DNA from: Mesorhizobium liriopis
Lineage (GTDB): Bacteria > Pseudomonadota > Alphaproteobacteria > Rhizobiales > Rhizobiaceae
Direction of reading: 5' to 3'
DNA length: 64,000 bases
Assembly (NCBI RefSeq): GCF_024053505.1
Contig: NZ_JAMXQS010000008.1
Location: forward strand, 124,001-188,000
A program made the translations under genes and the position numbers. Below, piece after piece: positions 9,695 through 18,326 of this stretch. The notes beneath the pieces were generated by a model. The model ran no database searches. It had not been told where the DNA came from and saw only the letters and a list, made by a program, of their open reading frames with translations. Numbering within the stretch: the stretch's first letter is position 1; each line of letters begins with the position of its first letter.

Positions 9695-10642
9695 ATGCAT
9701 CGCACAATCTTCGCGGCGGCTCTCGTGCTGTCCGCTTCGCCCGCATTCGCCCATGCCACTCTCGAGAAGGGGGAGGCGCCCAGCGGCGGCTACAAGGCCG
9801 TGATCCGCATCGGCCATGGCTGCGACGGCCAGTCCACTCAGACGCTCCAAGTGAAGATTCCCGAAGGCTTCGTCAGCGCCAAGCCGATGCCCAAACCCGG
9901 CTGGGAGCTGAATGTCGAGAAGGGCGATTATGCCAAGACCTACAAGCTGCACGGCAGCGATGTCGGCACAGGCACGAAGACCGTCACATGGACCGGCGGC
10001 GACCTGTCCGACGACTTCTACGACGAATTCGTGATTCAGGGCTCGATCCAGGCCGAGCCGGGCGCGCAGCTGCCCTTCATCGTCACCCAGCGTTGCGCGA
10101 CGGCGTCCGTGGCGTGGGACGAGATCGCGAAGCCGGGCCAGGATTCGCATTCGCTCGATCATCCCGCCCCCTTCGTAACCGTTGTGGCCTCAGACGGTGC
10201 GGATGCTCACGTGCATGGCGGCCACGGCTCGCATGACGCGGCCCAGATCACGGCTGGCGACCTCGTGCTGAGCGCAGGCTGGGCGCGTGCCACTCTGCCG
10301 GGCCAGAAGACGGGCGGCGCCTATGTGACCATCACGAACAAGGGCGGCCAAGCTGATCGTCTCGTTTCCGCCTCGTCCTCGGCGAGTGAAAAGGTCGAGG
10401 TGCATTCCATGTCGACCGAGAACGATGTGATGGTGATGCGTCCTGTCGAAGGCGGCCTGGAAATCCCCGCGGGCGGCAAGGTGGAGCTCGCGCCCGGCGG
10501 CCTTCACCTCATGCTGACGAACGTCAAGGCGCCCTTCAAGGAGGGCGAGACGGTACCCGTCACCCTGCAGTTCGAGAAGGCGGGTGCGGTGACACTCGAC
10601 CTGCCGGTTCAGAAGGGAGCTGGCAGCGAACACCAGCACTGA
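9695..10642 (+). CDS. periplasmic copper-binding fusion: YcnI (DUF1775) domain plus PCuAC domain
   Basis: The ATG at 9695 gives a 315-residue precursor with a clear signal peptide ending AFAHATLE, which would leave histidine as the first mature residue. Residues about 20 to 165 form a YcnI-like DUF1775 domain (HATLEKGEAPSGGYKAVIR, GHGCDG), in which the N-terminal His helps bind Cu(II). A His-rich linker (DAHVHGGHGSHD) follows, then a PCuAC domain at about 190 to 305 with the methionine/histidine copper motif: EVHSM, MVMRP, and GLHLML. PCuAC proteins deliver copper to cytochrome oxidase. The two domains are usually separate genes, so the fusion supports a joint role in copper capture and transfer. 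Confidence 0.88.
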   Translation: MHRTIFAAALVLSASPAFAHATLEKGEAPSGGYKAVIRIGHGCDGQSTQTLQVKIPEGFVSAKPMPKPGWELNVEKGDYAKTYKLHGSDVGTGTKTVTWTGGDLSDDFYDEFVIQGSIQAEPGAQLPFIVTQRCATASVAWDEIAKPGQDSHSLDHPAPFVTVVASDGADAHVHGGHGSHDAAQITAGDLVLSAGWARATLPGQKTGGAYVTITNKGGQADRLVSASSSASEKVEVHSMSTENDVMVMRPVEGGLEIPAGGKVELAPGGLHLMLTNVKAPFKEGETVPVTLQFEKAGAVTLDLPVQKGAGSEHQH

Positions 10643-10701
10643 GCGGAACCGGGCGCGAGACGGGAACGTTTTATCCAAGCACAGAGTGATGGAGCGTTCC
10701 C

Positions 10702-10932
10702 ATGTCCCGCATGACCAACCCCGACGACGCGATGATGGAAGTCCAGCAGGAAGCCGATCTCGGTCACGTGCTGGATGAGGACAAGCCTGGTGCCAGGATC
10801 AAGCGTCTGCCGGAAGGTGTCGATGCGGATGGCCTGATACGCGGCGCGCAGGACATGGACGAAAGCTCGGACACGGAAAAGGCCCGCCTCGCCGCTGCCA
10901 GCCGCGCAAAGTTGGCCGGCCGCCGACGTTAA
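10702..10932 (+). CDS. small hydrophilic protein of unknown function
   Basis: A 76-residue acidic/basic protein with no membrane segment, starting at an ATG preceded by a GGAGCG-type ribosome site. It contains VLDEDKPGARIKRLPEGVDADGLIRGAQDMDES and ends in a basic tail (AKLAGRRR). I recognise no domain. It lies between the copper gene and a convergent nucleotidase, and codon use is like the host genes, so it appears to be a genuine small gene. Confidence 0.55.
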   Translation: MSRMTNPDDAMMEVQQEADLGHVLDEDKPGARIKRLPEGVDADGLIRGAQDMDESSDTEKARLAAASRAKLAGRRR

Positions 10933-10945
10933 TCATCTGTTCGCG

Positions 10946-11662
10946 TCAGCCCGACACAGGCGTCGGCTGAACGGTGCGCAGGAAGTTCGTGAGATCGTCG
11001 GTCACGTAATCGACTTCGTCAGTGAAACCGGCATCCTTTTCCCACACATCCGCGAGGGGCTCCTCAAGGCTTGGCGGAACGACCAGCACGGTCTTCATGC
11101 CAAGCGTCTTCGGGACGACCAGATTGCGCGCGAGATCCTCGAACATCGCCGCGCGTGAGCCGTCGATGCCGTGGCGTGCGAGAAAGCGATCGTAGGCGAG
11201 GGCGGCGGGCTTGGGCAGAAGCTCGGCCGCCACGATATCGAAGATGTCCTCGAAATGCTCGAGAATGCCGAGCTTGGTCGCAGTGCGCTCGGCATGGGGC
11301 CGATCGCCATTGGTGAAGATGAATTTGCGTCCCGGCAAAGCCGCGATAGCCTCGCCGAGTTCGGGTGCCGCTTCGATCGGTGAATAGTCGAGATCGTGGA
11401 CACGAAGAAGGAAATCGTCCGGATTGATGTCGTAACGCGCCATGAGCCCGGCCAGCGTCGTCCCTTGCTCATGATAGAGCTCCTTCTGGAGCTTCTTCGC
11501 CGCCGCATGATCGAGTGACAGAAGCTCCGCCACGTAATCCGTCATCTTGGCATCGATCTGCGCAAAGAGGTTGGCGCTGCGGGGGTAGAGCGTGTTGTCG
11601 AGATCGAAAATCCAGGTCTCGACATGGGCGAAGTGTTCAGGGCTGGGCGGCGTGTGCGTCAT
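10946..11662 (-). CDS. HAD-family pyrimidine 5'-nucleotidase
   Basis: Starting at the ATG at 11662 the protein is 238 residues. HAD motif I is WIFDLDNTLYP near residue 17, motif II is KFIFTNGDRPHA near 108 (Thr replaced in part by FTN), the conserved lysine is in LLPKPA near 145, and motif IV is AMFEDLARNL near 170. The DNTLYP form is typical of the SDT1/Phm8-like pyrimidine nucleotidases. The substrate is likely UMP/CMP or a related nucleoside monophosphate. A longer frame upstream has host-unlike composition and was not used. Confidence 0.85.
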   Translation of the reverse strand: MTHTPPSPEHFAHVETWIFDLDNTLYPRSANLFAQIDAKMTDYVAELLSLDHAAAKKLQKELYHEQGTTLAGLMARYDINPDDFLLRVHDLDYSPIEAAPELGEAIAALPGRKFIFTNGDRPHAERTATKLGILEHFEDIFDIVAAELLPKPAALAYDRFLARHGIDGSRAAMFEDLARNLVVPKTLGMKTVLVVPPSLEEPLADVWEKDAGFTDEVDYVTDDLTNFLRTVQPTPVSG

Positions 11663-11802
11663 GGACCGCTTCTCGCATGCTTGTGGCGGCAAGCCTAGGC
11701 GGCTGGTTTCACCTTCGTTTAACCCTGTCCTTATGCAACGGCATCGTCTCACGCACTTCGCCGGAAGTTGGTGAGGCTTCCGAAACGGAACGGGGCTAAT
11801 CG

Positions 11803-11985
11803 ATGGCTCAAACGGAGAGCGGCATGACGGCACTTCTCACACGGGTCCTGCGACGTCGCACACTGATGAAAGCGCTTTTGGTCCTTCCGGCATTCAGCAT
11901 CTTGCGCAATCTCGTGCCGCCCACGCAGACGGACGAAACCGTCGAGATCGATGGCTGGATTCTGAAACGGAGCGATCTGGCGTGA
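11803..11985 (+). CDS. 60-residue protein with Tat-like signal, coupled to GMC oxidoreductase
   Basis: The protein has a twin-arginine-like stretch RRRTLMKALLVLPAFSIL near residue 17, resembling the S/T-R-R-x-F-L-K signal, then a short polar tail ending DGWILKRSDLA. I recognise no family. It overlaps the next gene by four bases (GTGA), so the two are probably translationally coupled. The downstream oxidoreductase has no signal peptide, so this small protein may act as its membrane or export partner, by analogy with small Tat-bearing subunits of other GMC dehydrogenases. That role is inference. Confidence 0.6.
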   Translation: MAQTESGMTALLTRVLRRRTLMKALLVLPAFSILRNLVPPTQTDETVEIDGWILKRSDLA

Positions 11986-13418
11986 TTTTCGAGGGCTTCG
12001 AGGCCTATCGCCGCGCAGGGTTCAGCCCACGCGTCGCCATCATCGGCGCGGGGCCGGCGGGCACGACCATTGCGCGCAAGCTGGCGCAGGCGAATATCCC
12101 GGTTGTCGTCTTCGAGGCCGGCAAGGACGATTACGACGAGGTTTCGCAAGGCTTCTACGCCGGCAAGGTGATCGGCGATCCTTATTTCGACCTCGACGTG
12201 ACCCGCCTGCGCTATCAGGGCGGGTCGTCCAATCACTGGGCCGGCTGGTGCCGTGCGCTCGATGCGGTCGATTTCGAGCCGAAGCCCTGGGTGCCCGATA
12301 CGGGCTGGCCGATCCGACGCGACGCTATCGAACCCTATCTCGAAGAAACGCGCGAAATCCTCGACCTCGTGCCGTTCAAGCCGGATCGGCCGCTCTCCGA
12401 GGACATCCGCTGGGTACAACTCATCAAGAGCCCGGCGGTGCGCTTTCTCGAAAAATACGGTGCGGAACTCGCCGCGAGCCCGAACATCGCGCTGGTGCGT
12501 GACACCTATGTCTCCGATCTGCAAGGCAACGGCACGCAGATCACGGGCGCGCATGTCTGGTCGAACAATGCGCCACACGGCGTCTTTCATGCGCCCTTCT
12601 TCGTGGTCGCGACGGGCGGTCTCGAAAACTCACGCCTCCTGCTGTGGAGCAACCAGCGCGCGAATGGCGGCGTGGTGCCTCAATCTGAGGCTCTCGGCCG
12701 CTACTGGATGGAGCATCCGCATTATCAAGCGGGCAATGCCATCATTCCCAAGCCCGAAGCCTTCGAGACGGACGATGTGCAGGAGGCCTTCTTCTCGCCG
12801 AGTTGGGCCGCCATGGAGCGGGCGAAAATCCTGAATTTCGGCATCCGCCTCATCGAGCAGCCCTATCATGGCGTGAAGGGCCTGATCTCGAGCCTTGCCT
12901 GTTCGGCGCCCGGGACGGCCGAATGGGCGGCAAACGAGATCGACAACAATCTGCGTTGCGCCGCGCAACTCCACGTCGCCTGGGAGATGGCCCCGGTCGC
13001 GACCAATCGCATCGAACTCTCCAGAACGGAGCGCGATCGCGCCGGTGTGCCACGCATCGAACTTCATTGGCAGAAGAGCGAGCAGGAGCGGCGCACCGTG
13101 CTCGAATCCATGCGGCTCTTCGGCAACACGCTGGCGCGCACGGATCTCGGCCGCGTGCGCCTCGCGGATTGGCTGCGGAATAACGAGGCCTATCCGGAAG
13201 ACGCCGAACTCGGCGGCAACCACCATATGGGCGGCACGCGCATGGGCACCGATCCGGCAAAAAGCGTGGTCGATGCCGACTGCAAGGTGCATGGCATGGC
13301 GAACCTCTTCGTCGGAGGCTCGTCCGTGTTTCCGACCTCGGGCCAAGCCAATCCGACCACCACGCTCGTCGCGCTCGCCTGCCGCCTGAGTGAGCACCTC
13401 AAGGCCTTGGTCGCCTAA
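11982..13418 (+). CDS. GMC-family FAD-dependent oxidoreductase
   Basis: This 478-residue flavoprotein starts at GTG 11982. The dinucleotide-binding motif AIIGAGPAGTTIARKLA lies near residue 19, with VVFEAGKDDYDE closing the Rossmann beta2. FAD contacts follow in RYQGGSSNHWAGWCRALD near 73, and the C-terminal catalytic and FAD region contains GGNHHMGGTRMGTD near 407 and SSVFPTSGQANPTTT near 448. The architecture is that of the short glucose/fructose dehydrogenase-like GMC group that works with a small partner subunit, consistent with the coupled 60-residue gene upstream. The substrate is probably a sugar, polyol or alcohol but cannot be named. Confidence 0.87.
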   Translation: MIFEGFEAYRRAGFSPRVAIIGAGPAGTTIARKLAQANIPVVVFEAGKDDYDEVSQGFYAGKVIGDPYFDLDVTRLRYQGGSSNHWAGWCRALDAVDFEPKPWVPDTGWPIRRDAIEPYLEETREILDLVPFKPDRPLSEDIRWVQLIKSPAVRFLEKYGAELAASPNIALVRDTYVSDLQGNGTQITGAHVWSNNAPHGVFHAPFFVVATGGLENSRLLLWSNQRANGGVVPQSEALGRYWMEHPHYQAGNAIIPKPEAFETDDVQEAFFSPSWAAMERAKILNFGIRLIEQPYHGVKGLISSLACSAPGTAEWAANEIDNNLRCAAQLHVAWEMAPVATNRIELSRTERDRAGVPRIELHWQKSEQERRTVLESMRLFGNTLARTDLGRVRLADWLRNNEAYPEDAELGGNHHMGGTRMGTDPAKSVVDADCKVHGMANLFVGGSSVFPTSGQANPTTTLVALACRLSEHLKALVA

Positions 13419-13421
13419 GCG

Positions 13422-14318
13422 TCAGGGCACCAAAAGCGTGCCTGCACCATGCTCGGTGAAGAGTTCGAGCAGCACGGCGTGCGGGGTCTTGCCGTTGAGG
13501 ATGACCACGCCCTCGACGCCGCGCTCGATGGCCTCGATGCAGGTTTCGACCTTGGGGATCATGCCGCCGGCGATGGTGCCGTCTGCGATCAGCGCGCGGG
13601 CCTGGGAAACCGAAAGCTCGGGGATCAGCTGCTTGTTCTTGTCGAGCACGCCCGGCACGTCGGTCAGAAACAACAGGCGCTTGGCGTTCACGGCGCCTGC
13701 GATGGCACCCGCGAAGGTGTCCGCATTGATATTATAGGTCTGGCCCTTGCGGTCGGGGGCGACGGGCGCGATCACCGGGATCATCTCTGAGCGGGCGAGG
13801 AGATCGAGCAGCGTGCGGTCCACCTCCACCGGCTCACCGACGAAGCCGAGATCGAGCACGCGCTCGATGTTGGAGTCCGGGTCGGTGACGGTCTTCTTGG
13901 CCTTTTCGGCGAAGACCATGCTGCCATCCTTGCCGCACAGGCCGATGGCCCATTCGCCTTCGGCATTGATCAGCGCCACGATCTCCTTGTTGATCGAGCC
14001 GGCCAGAACCATTTCGACGATCTCCACCGTGCGCTGGTCGGTGACGCGCAGCCCGCCTTCGAAGCGCGAGGGAATGCCGAGCTTGTCGAGCATGCTCTGG
14101 ATCTGCGGGCCGCCGCCATGCACCACGATCGGGTTGACGCCCGACTGCTTCAGGAGCGCGATATCGCGCGCGAAGGCTTGGCCGAGCTTGGCGTCGCCCA
14201 TGGCGTGGCCGCCATATTTCACCACCACCGTCTTGTTCTCATAGCGCTGCATGAAGGGCAGCGCGGCCGAGAGCAGGGCGGCCTGCGAGAGCGCTTCTTC
14301 GGTGGCTTTGGCATCCAT
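13422..14318 (-). CDS. argB: acetylglutamate kinase
   Basis: The second step of arginine synthesis: ATP-dependent phosphorylation of N-acetyl-L-glutamate. From the ATG at 14318 the protein is 298 residues, the normal length. Key motifs are [12 protein letters not shown] near residue 33, [14 protein letters not shown] near 66 and the nucleotide-binding [15 protein letters not shown] near 195, with DVPGVLDKN near 220. An upstream in-frame extension of 32 residues is not conserved in the family and was dropped. It ends three bases from the convergent GMC gene. In related genomes argB follows engB and yidC; here five genes are interposed. Confidence 0.96.
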   Translation of the reverse strand: MDAKATEEALSQAALLSAALPFMQRYENKTVVVKYGGHAMGDAKLGQAFARDIALLKQSGVNPIVVHGGGPQIQSMLDKLGIPSRFEGGLRVTDQRTVEIVEMVLAGSINKEIVALINAEGEWAIGLCGKDGSMVFAEKAKKTVTDPDSNIERVLDLGFVGEPVEVDRTLLDLLARSEMIPVIAPVAPDRKGQTYNINADTFAGAIAGAVNAKRLLFLTDVPGVLDKNKQLIPELSVSQARALIADGTIAGGMIPKVETCIEAIERGVEGVVILNGKTPHAVLLELFTEHGAGTLLVP

Positions 14319-14482
14319 CGGGCAGGAACTTCCGGACAGGAGAAATCGGTCGGCGCTTCCCATAGCGCAGGTTTGGTGAAAACTGAACGACGCTTTGCGC
14401 TGTAGGAGGCGCAAACCTCTCGTTGCAAAAAAGTCTGCTCACGCTAGTTTCACGTGCAAGGAACCCCAGCCGCCACGACCCT

Positions 14483-15082
14483 ATGACCGCAACAACCGCG
14501 ATTCCTGCCGCGACTCCCAACGGGACCCCCTATGGGACCCCAACTGGCACCCACGACATCTCCAAGCTGATCGTGCGCACGTCGCTGCGCGACCGCGCGG
14601 CATTCGACCTCCTATATCGGCACACATCCGCGAAACTTTTTGGCGTGTGTTTGCGTGTCTTGAAAGACAGAACGGAAGCCGAAGAAGCGCTTCAGGAAGT
14701 CTTCGTGAAGATCTGGAGCAAGGCGGATCGCTTTGCGGTTTCCGAACTGTCGCCGATCTCCTGGCTGGTGGCGGTGGCGCGCAATCATGCGATCGACCGC
14801 TTGCGCGCCCGGCGTGTGCCTGCGGCTGACCTGGACGCGGCGCTTGAGGTTGCAGATCAAGCGCCGAGTCCGGAAGCGCAGGCGATCGCGGGAGGCGAGG
14901 GCGTGCGCCTGCACCGATGCCTCGAAGAACTCGAGGCGGACCGTGCCGACGCCGTCCGGGGCGCTTATCTGCGCGGCGACACCTATGAGGAACTGGCGGC
15001 ACGCTTCAGCGTGCCGCTGAACACAATGCGAACCTGGCTGCGCCGCAGCTTGCTGAAACTGAAGGACTGTCTGGAGCGATGA
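14483..15082 (+). CDS. ECF-type RNA polymerase sigma factor
   Basis: The ATG at 14483 gives a 199-residue protein; a TTG at 14423 would add 20 residues and cannot be excluded. After a T/P/G-rich N-terminal tail come sigma region 2 (RAAFDLLYRHTSAKLFGVCLR and EAEEALQEVFVKIW, about residues 35 to 85) with SWLVAVARNHAIDRLR, and region 4 (RGDTYEELAARFSVPLNTMRTWLRR, about 165 to 190). It overlaps the following anti-sigma gene by four bases, as in SigK/RskA-type pairs. The sigma factor is presumably held inactive by that protein and released under stress; the nearby msrB and fasciclin genes are plausible targets. Confidence 0.9.
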   Translation: MTATTAIPAATPNGTPYGTPTGTHDISKLIVRTSLRDRAAFDLLYRHTSAKLFGVCLRVLKDRTEAEEALQEVFVKIWSKADRFAVSELSPISWLVAVARNHAIDRLRARRVPAADLDAALEVADQAPSPEAQAIAGGEGVRLHRCLEELEADRADAVRGAYLRGDTYEELAARFSVPLNTMRTWLRRSLLKLKDCLER

Positions 15083-15798
15083 GCCACGTGGACGAACAGG
15101 GAGAACAGGGAGGCGACGATCTCGTTGCCGCCGAATATGTTCTCGGCGTCCTTTCCGCTCCCGAGCGAGAGGCGGCCGCGCGCCGTGTCGATGCCGATCG
15201 TGCCTTTGCACAGATCGTGGATGCGTGGGAAGCGCGGTTGGCGCCACTCGCCGCAGCCTATGCGGAAGAAGCCCCGCCCGCTTCGGTGAAGGCGGCCATC
15301 GATCGTCGTTTGTTCGCGAGCGCGTCGGATGTCGCGCGGCGCGGCAAGACAGGAATCTGGTCGAGCCTCGCGTTCTGGCGCGCGCTTTCTGCAGCCGGCA
15401 TCGCGGCAGCGCTGCTGCTGGCCGTGCAACCTTTGATGCAGCGTCCCGCCGATCTCACCCAGGACCGGCTCGTGGCGTCCCTCGACGCACAGAACAGCGA
15501 TGTGCGCTACCTGGCACTGTACGACCGCGCGGCGGACAGAGTTTCGCTTTCCCATGTGTCGGGCGAGCGCGCGACGGATCGCGACTTCGAGCTCTGGATG
15601 ATCGAGGGCCAGAACGCGCCGGTTTCGGTCGGTGTCGTCCCGTCGGGCAACACGATCACGCTGCAATTGACGGACGATCTGCGTGCGAAGCTTGCGGCGG
15701 GCGCTGTGCTGGCGATCAGCGTAGAGCCGACAGGCGGCTCGCCGACGGGTCAGCCGACGGGACCGGTCGTGGCCGCGGGCGGATTGCGGGATATCTGA
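15079..15798 (+). CDS. membrane-bound anti-sigma factor, RskA-like
   Basis: This 239-residue protein overlaps the sigma gene by four bases. The N-terminal cytoplasmic part (DLVAAEYVLGVLSAPEREAA) resembles the anti-sigma domain, though no HxxxCxxC zinc site is visible. A single transmembrane helix lies near residues 105 to 122 (ALSAAGIAAALLLAVQPL). The periplasmic part matches the RskA domain, including FELWMIEGQNAPVSVGVVP near 175 and AISVEPTGGSPTG near 212. It would sequester the ECF factor at the membrane and respond to periplasmic signals by regulated proteolysis. Confidence 0.88.
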   Translation: MSHVDEQGEQGGDDLVAAEYVLGVLSAPEREAAARRVDADRAFAQIVDAWEARLAPLAAAYAEEAPPASVKAAIDRRLFASASDVARRGKTGIWSSLAFWRALSAAGIAAALLLAVQPLMQRPADLTQDRLVASLDAQNSDVRYLALYDRAADRVSLSHVSGERATDRDFELWMIEGQNAPVSVGVVPSGNTITLQLTDDLRAKLAAGAVLAISVEPTGGSPTGQPTGPVVAAGGLRDI

Positions 15799-15960
15799 CG
15801 TGACACCTGGTAGAGCCGGTGTCGGGAATGTGGTTGACAGGATGGGGTGACGTGGCTGCCTTCGGGTGCGTCCAACAGCATCCCAACCCTTTCAATCCCT
15901 TTTGATTTTTCGGACGCGCCAACCCGCATTATCTCTGGGTCATACTTCGGAGGTGTCCCC

Positions 15961-16464
15961 ATGAATCGCCGCACTTTTCTTGCCGGAACTGCTGCCATCA
16001 GCGCGCTGATGGTCGGTGGCGGATCGCTTCTCGAGCTCTTGCGTGTGGCGCCGGCCGAGGCCGCGAGTTTTCCGGTCTCGAAGACCGACGACGAGTGGCG
16101 CAAGGTCCTGTCCGAGCAGCAATATTCGGTGCTGCGCGAGGAGGGGACCGAATATGCGGGGTCGAGCCCGCTGAATCACGAGAAGCGCAAAGGCGTCTTT
16201 CACTGCGCCGGGTGCGCTCAGCCTGTCTACTCCTCCGACACCAAGTTCGATTCCGGCACGGGCTGGCCTTCCTTCTGGCAGGCGATCGACAAGGCTGTCG
16301 GCACCAAGGAAGACAATTCGCTCTTCATGCAGCGGATCGAGGTTCACTGCTCCAATTGCGGAGGGCATCTCGGCCATGTCTTCGACGACGGCCCGCCGCC
16401 CACCGGCAAGCGTCATTGCATCAATGGCGTGGCGCTCAACTTTACGCCCGCTTCCGCTGCCTGA
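15961..16464 (+). CDS. msrB: Tat-exported peptide-methionine (R)-S-oxide reductase
   Basis: From the ATG at 15961, preceded by GGAGG, the 167-residue precursor begins NRRTFLAGTAAISALMVGG, a convincing twin-arginine signal. The mature domain has all MsrB marks: two zinc CxxC pairs (CAGCAQ and CSNCGG), the structural FDSGTGWPSFW, and the catalytic RHCINGVALNF with the active cysteine. It would repair oxidised methionine in periplasmic proteins. Position directly after an ECF/anti-sigma pair suggests oxidative-stress control, as seen with other exported Msr systems. A longer frame from 15847 lacks a ribosome site and would bury the signal peptide. Confidence 0.94.
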   Translation: MNRRTFLAGTAAISALMVGGGSLLELLRVAPAEAASFPVSKTDDEWRKVLSEQQYSVLREEGTEYAGSSPLNHEKRKGVFHCAGCAQPVYSSDTKFDSGTGWPSFWQAIDKAVGTKEDNSLFMQRIEVHCSNCGGHLGHVFDDGPPPTGKRHCINGVALNFTPASAA

Positions 16465-16526
16465 AGCGGTCTGGAGAAACTTTTGTTAATCGTGCGGATT
16501 CATCTCCTGAACAGGGAGAATTCGCC

Positions 16527-16898
16527 ATGGCACGTCACGGTCATTTCTTCTGGAACGAGCTTCGAACGCGCGACCCCGTGCGCGCCCGCGAGTTCTACGC
16601 GCGCTTTCTCGACTGGAGCTTTCACCAGCAGCGCGAGGATTATTGGATCGCGATGGTCGATCACAAACCGATGGCCGGCATCTTCCAGCTGCCCGAAGGG
16701 TCCGGTTGGGATCACATCGCCGAGACCTGGAACGCGTTCATCTCGGTCGATGACATCGATAGCCGCATTGCCCGCCTCAAGGAGGCGGGCGGTCGCGTCC
16801 TGCGCGAACCCTTCGACGTGATGAATGTCGGCCGCATCGCCATCGTCAAGGACGCGCTTGGGGCCGAGATCGGCTTGATCACGCCGGTCGCGGGCTGA
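16527..16898 (+). CDS. VOC-family (glyoxalase/dioxygenase-fold) protein
   Basis: This 123-residue single-domain protein starts at an ATG preceded by AGGGAG. It shows the vicinal-oxygen-chelate pattern: FFWNELRTRDPVRAREFYARFLDWSF at the N-terminus, then WNAFISVDDIDSRIARLKEAGGRVLREPFDV and VGRIAIVKDALGAEIGLI. The fold supports metal-dependent reactions on small molecules, or resistance by binding; no substrate is evident. Its stop codon directly abuts the end of convergent engB. Confidence 0.85.
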   Translation: MARHGHFFWNELRTRDPVRAREFYARFLDWSFHQQREDYWIAMVDHKPMAGIFQLPEGSGWDHIAETWNAFISVDDIDSRIARLKEAGGRVLREPFDVMNVGRIAIVKDALGAEIGLITPVAG

Positions 16899-17537
16899 CT
16901 ATTCGCCGCTGATCGAACGCAGGATGGCTTCCTGCACGGATTCGAGGCCCGCACCCTTCTCCGATGAGGTCGCGAGCACTTCCGGATAGGCTGCGGGACG
17001 GCGCCTGATCTTCTCGCGCGTGGCCTCGACGAGCTTGTCGATCTCGCCGCTTTTCAGCTTGTCGGCCTTGGTGAGCACCACCTGGTAGGACACGGCCGCC
17101 TTATCGAGCAGCCCCATCGCGTCCTCGTCGTTCTTCTTCACGCCATGGCGGCTATCGATGAGCACATAAACGCGCTTGAGCGTGGTGCGGCCGCGCAGGT
17201 AGTCGAAGATCAGTGCCGTCCATTGATCCACCTGCTCTTTGGGCGCCTGGGCGAAGCCATAGCCCGGCATGTCAACGAGCGCGAAGGGGGGCAGGTCGTC
17301 GCCTTCGCCGGAATAGCCGTCCGGCACGAAATAGTTCAGTTCCTGCGTGCGCCCCGGCGTGTTGGACGTGCGTGCCAGACCCTTGTGGTTGAGAAGCGCG
17401 TTGATCAGCGAGGACTTGCCCACATTGGAGCGCCCCGCAAAGGCGATCTCGGGCGGGCCTTCGGGCGGCAGGAATTTCATGGAAGGCACACCGCGCAGGA
17501 AAATCCAGGGGCGCGTGAATACAGGGTTTTCGCTCAT
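16899..17537 (-). CDS. engB: ribosome biogenesis GTP-binding protein EngB/YsxC
   Basis: The family-typical start is the ATG at 17537, giving 212 residues; an ATG 12 bases upstream is also open. G motifs are all present: G1 [15 protein letters not shown] near residue 38, G2 at [12 protein letters not shown]3 DMPGYGFA near 85, G4 VLTKADKLK near 145, and a C-terminal [10 protein letters not shown]5-like stretch. EngB is an essential GTPase for assembly of the large ribosomal subunit. It belongs to the conserved yidC-engB-argB block, but here it is separated from yidC by the fasciclin gene. Confidence 0.95.
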   Translation of the reverse strand: MSENPVFTRPWIFLRGVPSMKFLPPEGPPEIAFAGRSNVGKSSLINALLNHKGLARTSNTPGRTQELNYFVPDGYSGEGDDLPPFALVDMPGYGFAQAPKEQVDQWTALIFDYLRGRTTLKRVYVLIDSRHGVKKNDEDAMGLLDKAAVSYQVVLTKADKLKSGEIDKLVEATREKIRRRPAAYPEVLATSSEKGAGLESVQEAILRSISGE

Positions 17538-17554
17538 CGCCGCCCTCATACAAC

Positions 17555-17580
17555 AAGGCCCCGCCGATGGGCAGGGCCTT
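17555..17580 (-). terminator. hairpin between fasciclin gene and engB
   Basis: A perfect 7-bp inverted repeat, AAGGCCC and GGGCCTT, with a 12-base loop, lies just downstream of the fasciclin stop on the minus strand. The following U-rich stretch is weak (GTTGT), so it may be a poor intrinsic terminator or only an attenuating structure. Confidence 0.4.
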
Positions 17581-17614
17581 GGAGCGCCTTGGGAGGCTTG
17601 GAGCCGAGGAAAGC

Positions 17615-18199
17615 TTACTTCGGCAGCAGGACCTTGTTCACGACGTGGATCACGCCGTTGGACTGCATCACATCGGCAATGGTCACTTCGGCCGAACCGC
17701 CGCTCTCGTCCACCACGTAAAGGTTCTTGCCCTTCATCTCGACAGTGAGAGCATCACCGCTGACGGTCGTCAGGTTGGCCTTGCCGCCGCCCTTCTTGAT
17801 GTCGGCCATGAGCGTCTTGCCATCGAGCTTGCCTGCGACCACGTGGGCGGTCAGCACCTTGGTCAGCTTGTCCTTGTTCTCAGGCTTGAGAAGCGTATCG
17901 ACCGTGCCGGCCGGCAGTGCCTCGAAAGCCTCGTTGGTCGGCGCGAAGACGGTGAAGGGTCCCTTGCCGGACAGCGTGTCCACGAGACCTGCGGCCTTCA
18001 CGGCGGCGACCAGAGTGGTGTGGTCCTTCGAGTTCACCGCGTTCTCGACGATGGTCTTGTTGGCATACATCGGCGCGCCGCCGACCATCGGGTTGTCCTG
18101 CGCCATGGCAACGGAAACCGGCGAGATGACGGGTGCGGCCAGAGTTGCGGACGCGACGAAGGCTGCAGCCGCGAGGCTGCGGAAAGAGTGCTTAAGCAT
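17615..18199 (-). CDS. exported fasciclin-domain protein
   Basis: This 194-residue precursor begins with a signal peptide ([21 protein letters not shown]). The rest is one FAS1 domain: [68 protein letters not shown] and the closing [14 protein letters not shown]. Bacterial single-FAS1 proteins are secreted or periplasmic, with adhesion or stress-related roles, and often sit beside SigK/RskA-type ECF pairs, as here about 2.5 kb away. It splits the usual yidC-engB neighbourhood. Confidence 0.92.
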   Translation of the reverse strand: MLKHSFRSLAAAAFVASATLAAPVISPVSVAMAQDNPMVGGAPMYANKTIVENAVNSKDHTTLVAAVKAAGLVDTLSGKGPFTVFAPTNEAFEALPAGTVDTLLKPENKDKLTKVLTAHVVAGKLDGKTLMADIKKGGGKANLTTVSGDALTVEMKGKNLYVVDESGGSAEVTIADVMQSNGVIHVVNKVLLPK

Positions 18200-18269
18200 T
18201 TGAATTGTCTCCTCAATGGCCCGATCGGGCTGACATGAGGATATACGGGCCGACCCCCTGAAACAGTTT

Positions 18270-18295
18270 CGGCGCTCACGAACCCGTGAACGCCG
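18270..18295 (-). terminator. possible hairpin downstream of yidC
   Basis: The arms CGGCG-c-TCACG and CGTGA-a-CGCCG pair with one internal mismatch around an AACC loop, in the gap after the yidC stop codon on the minus strand. No strong U-run follows, so the terminator call is tentative. Confidence 0.3.
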
Positions 18296-18326
18296 ATCCT
18301 GAAAAGTTCGCGTTGAATGGGCCGGC

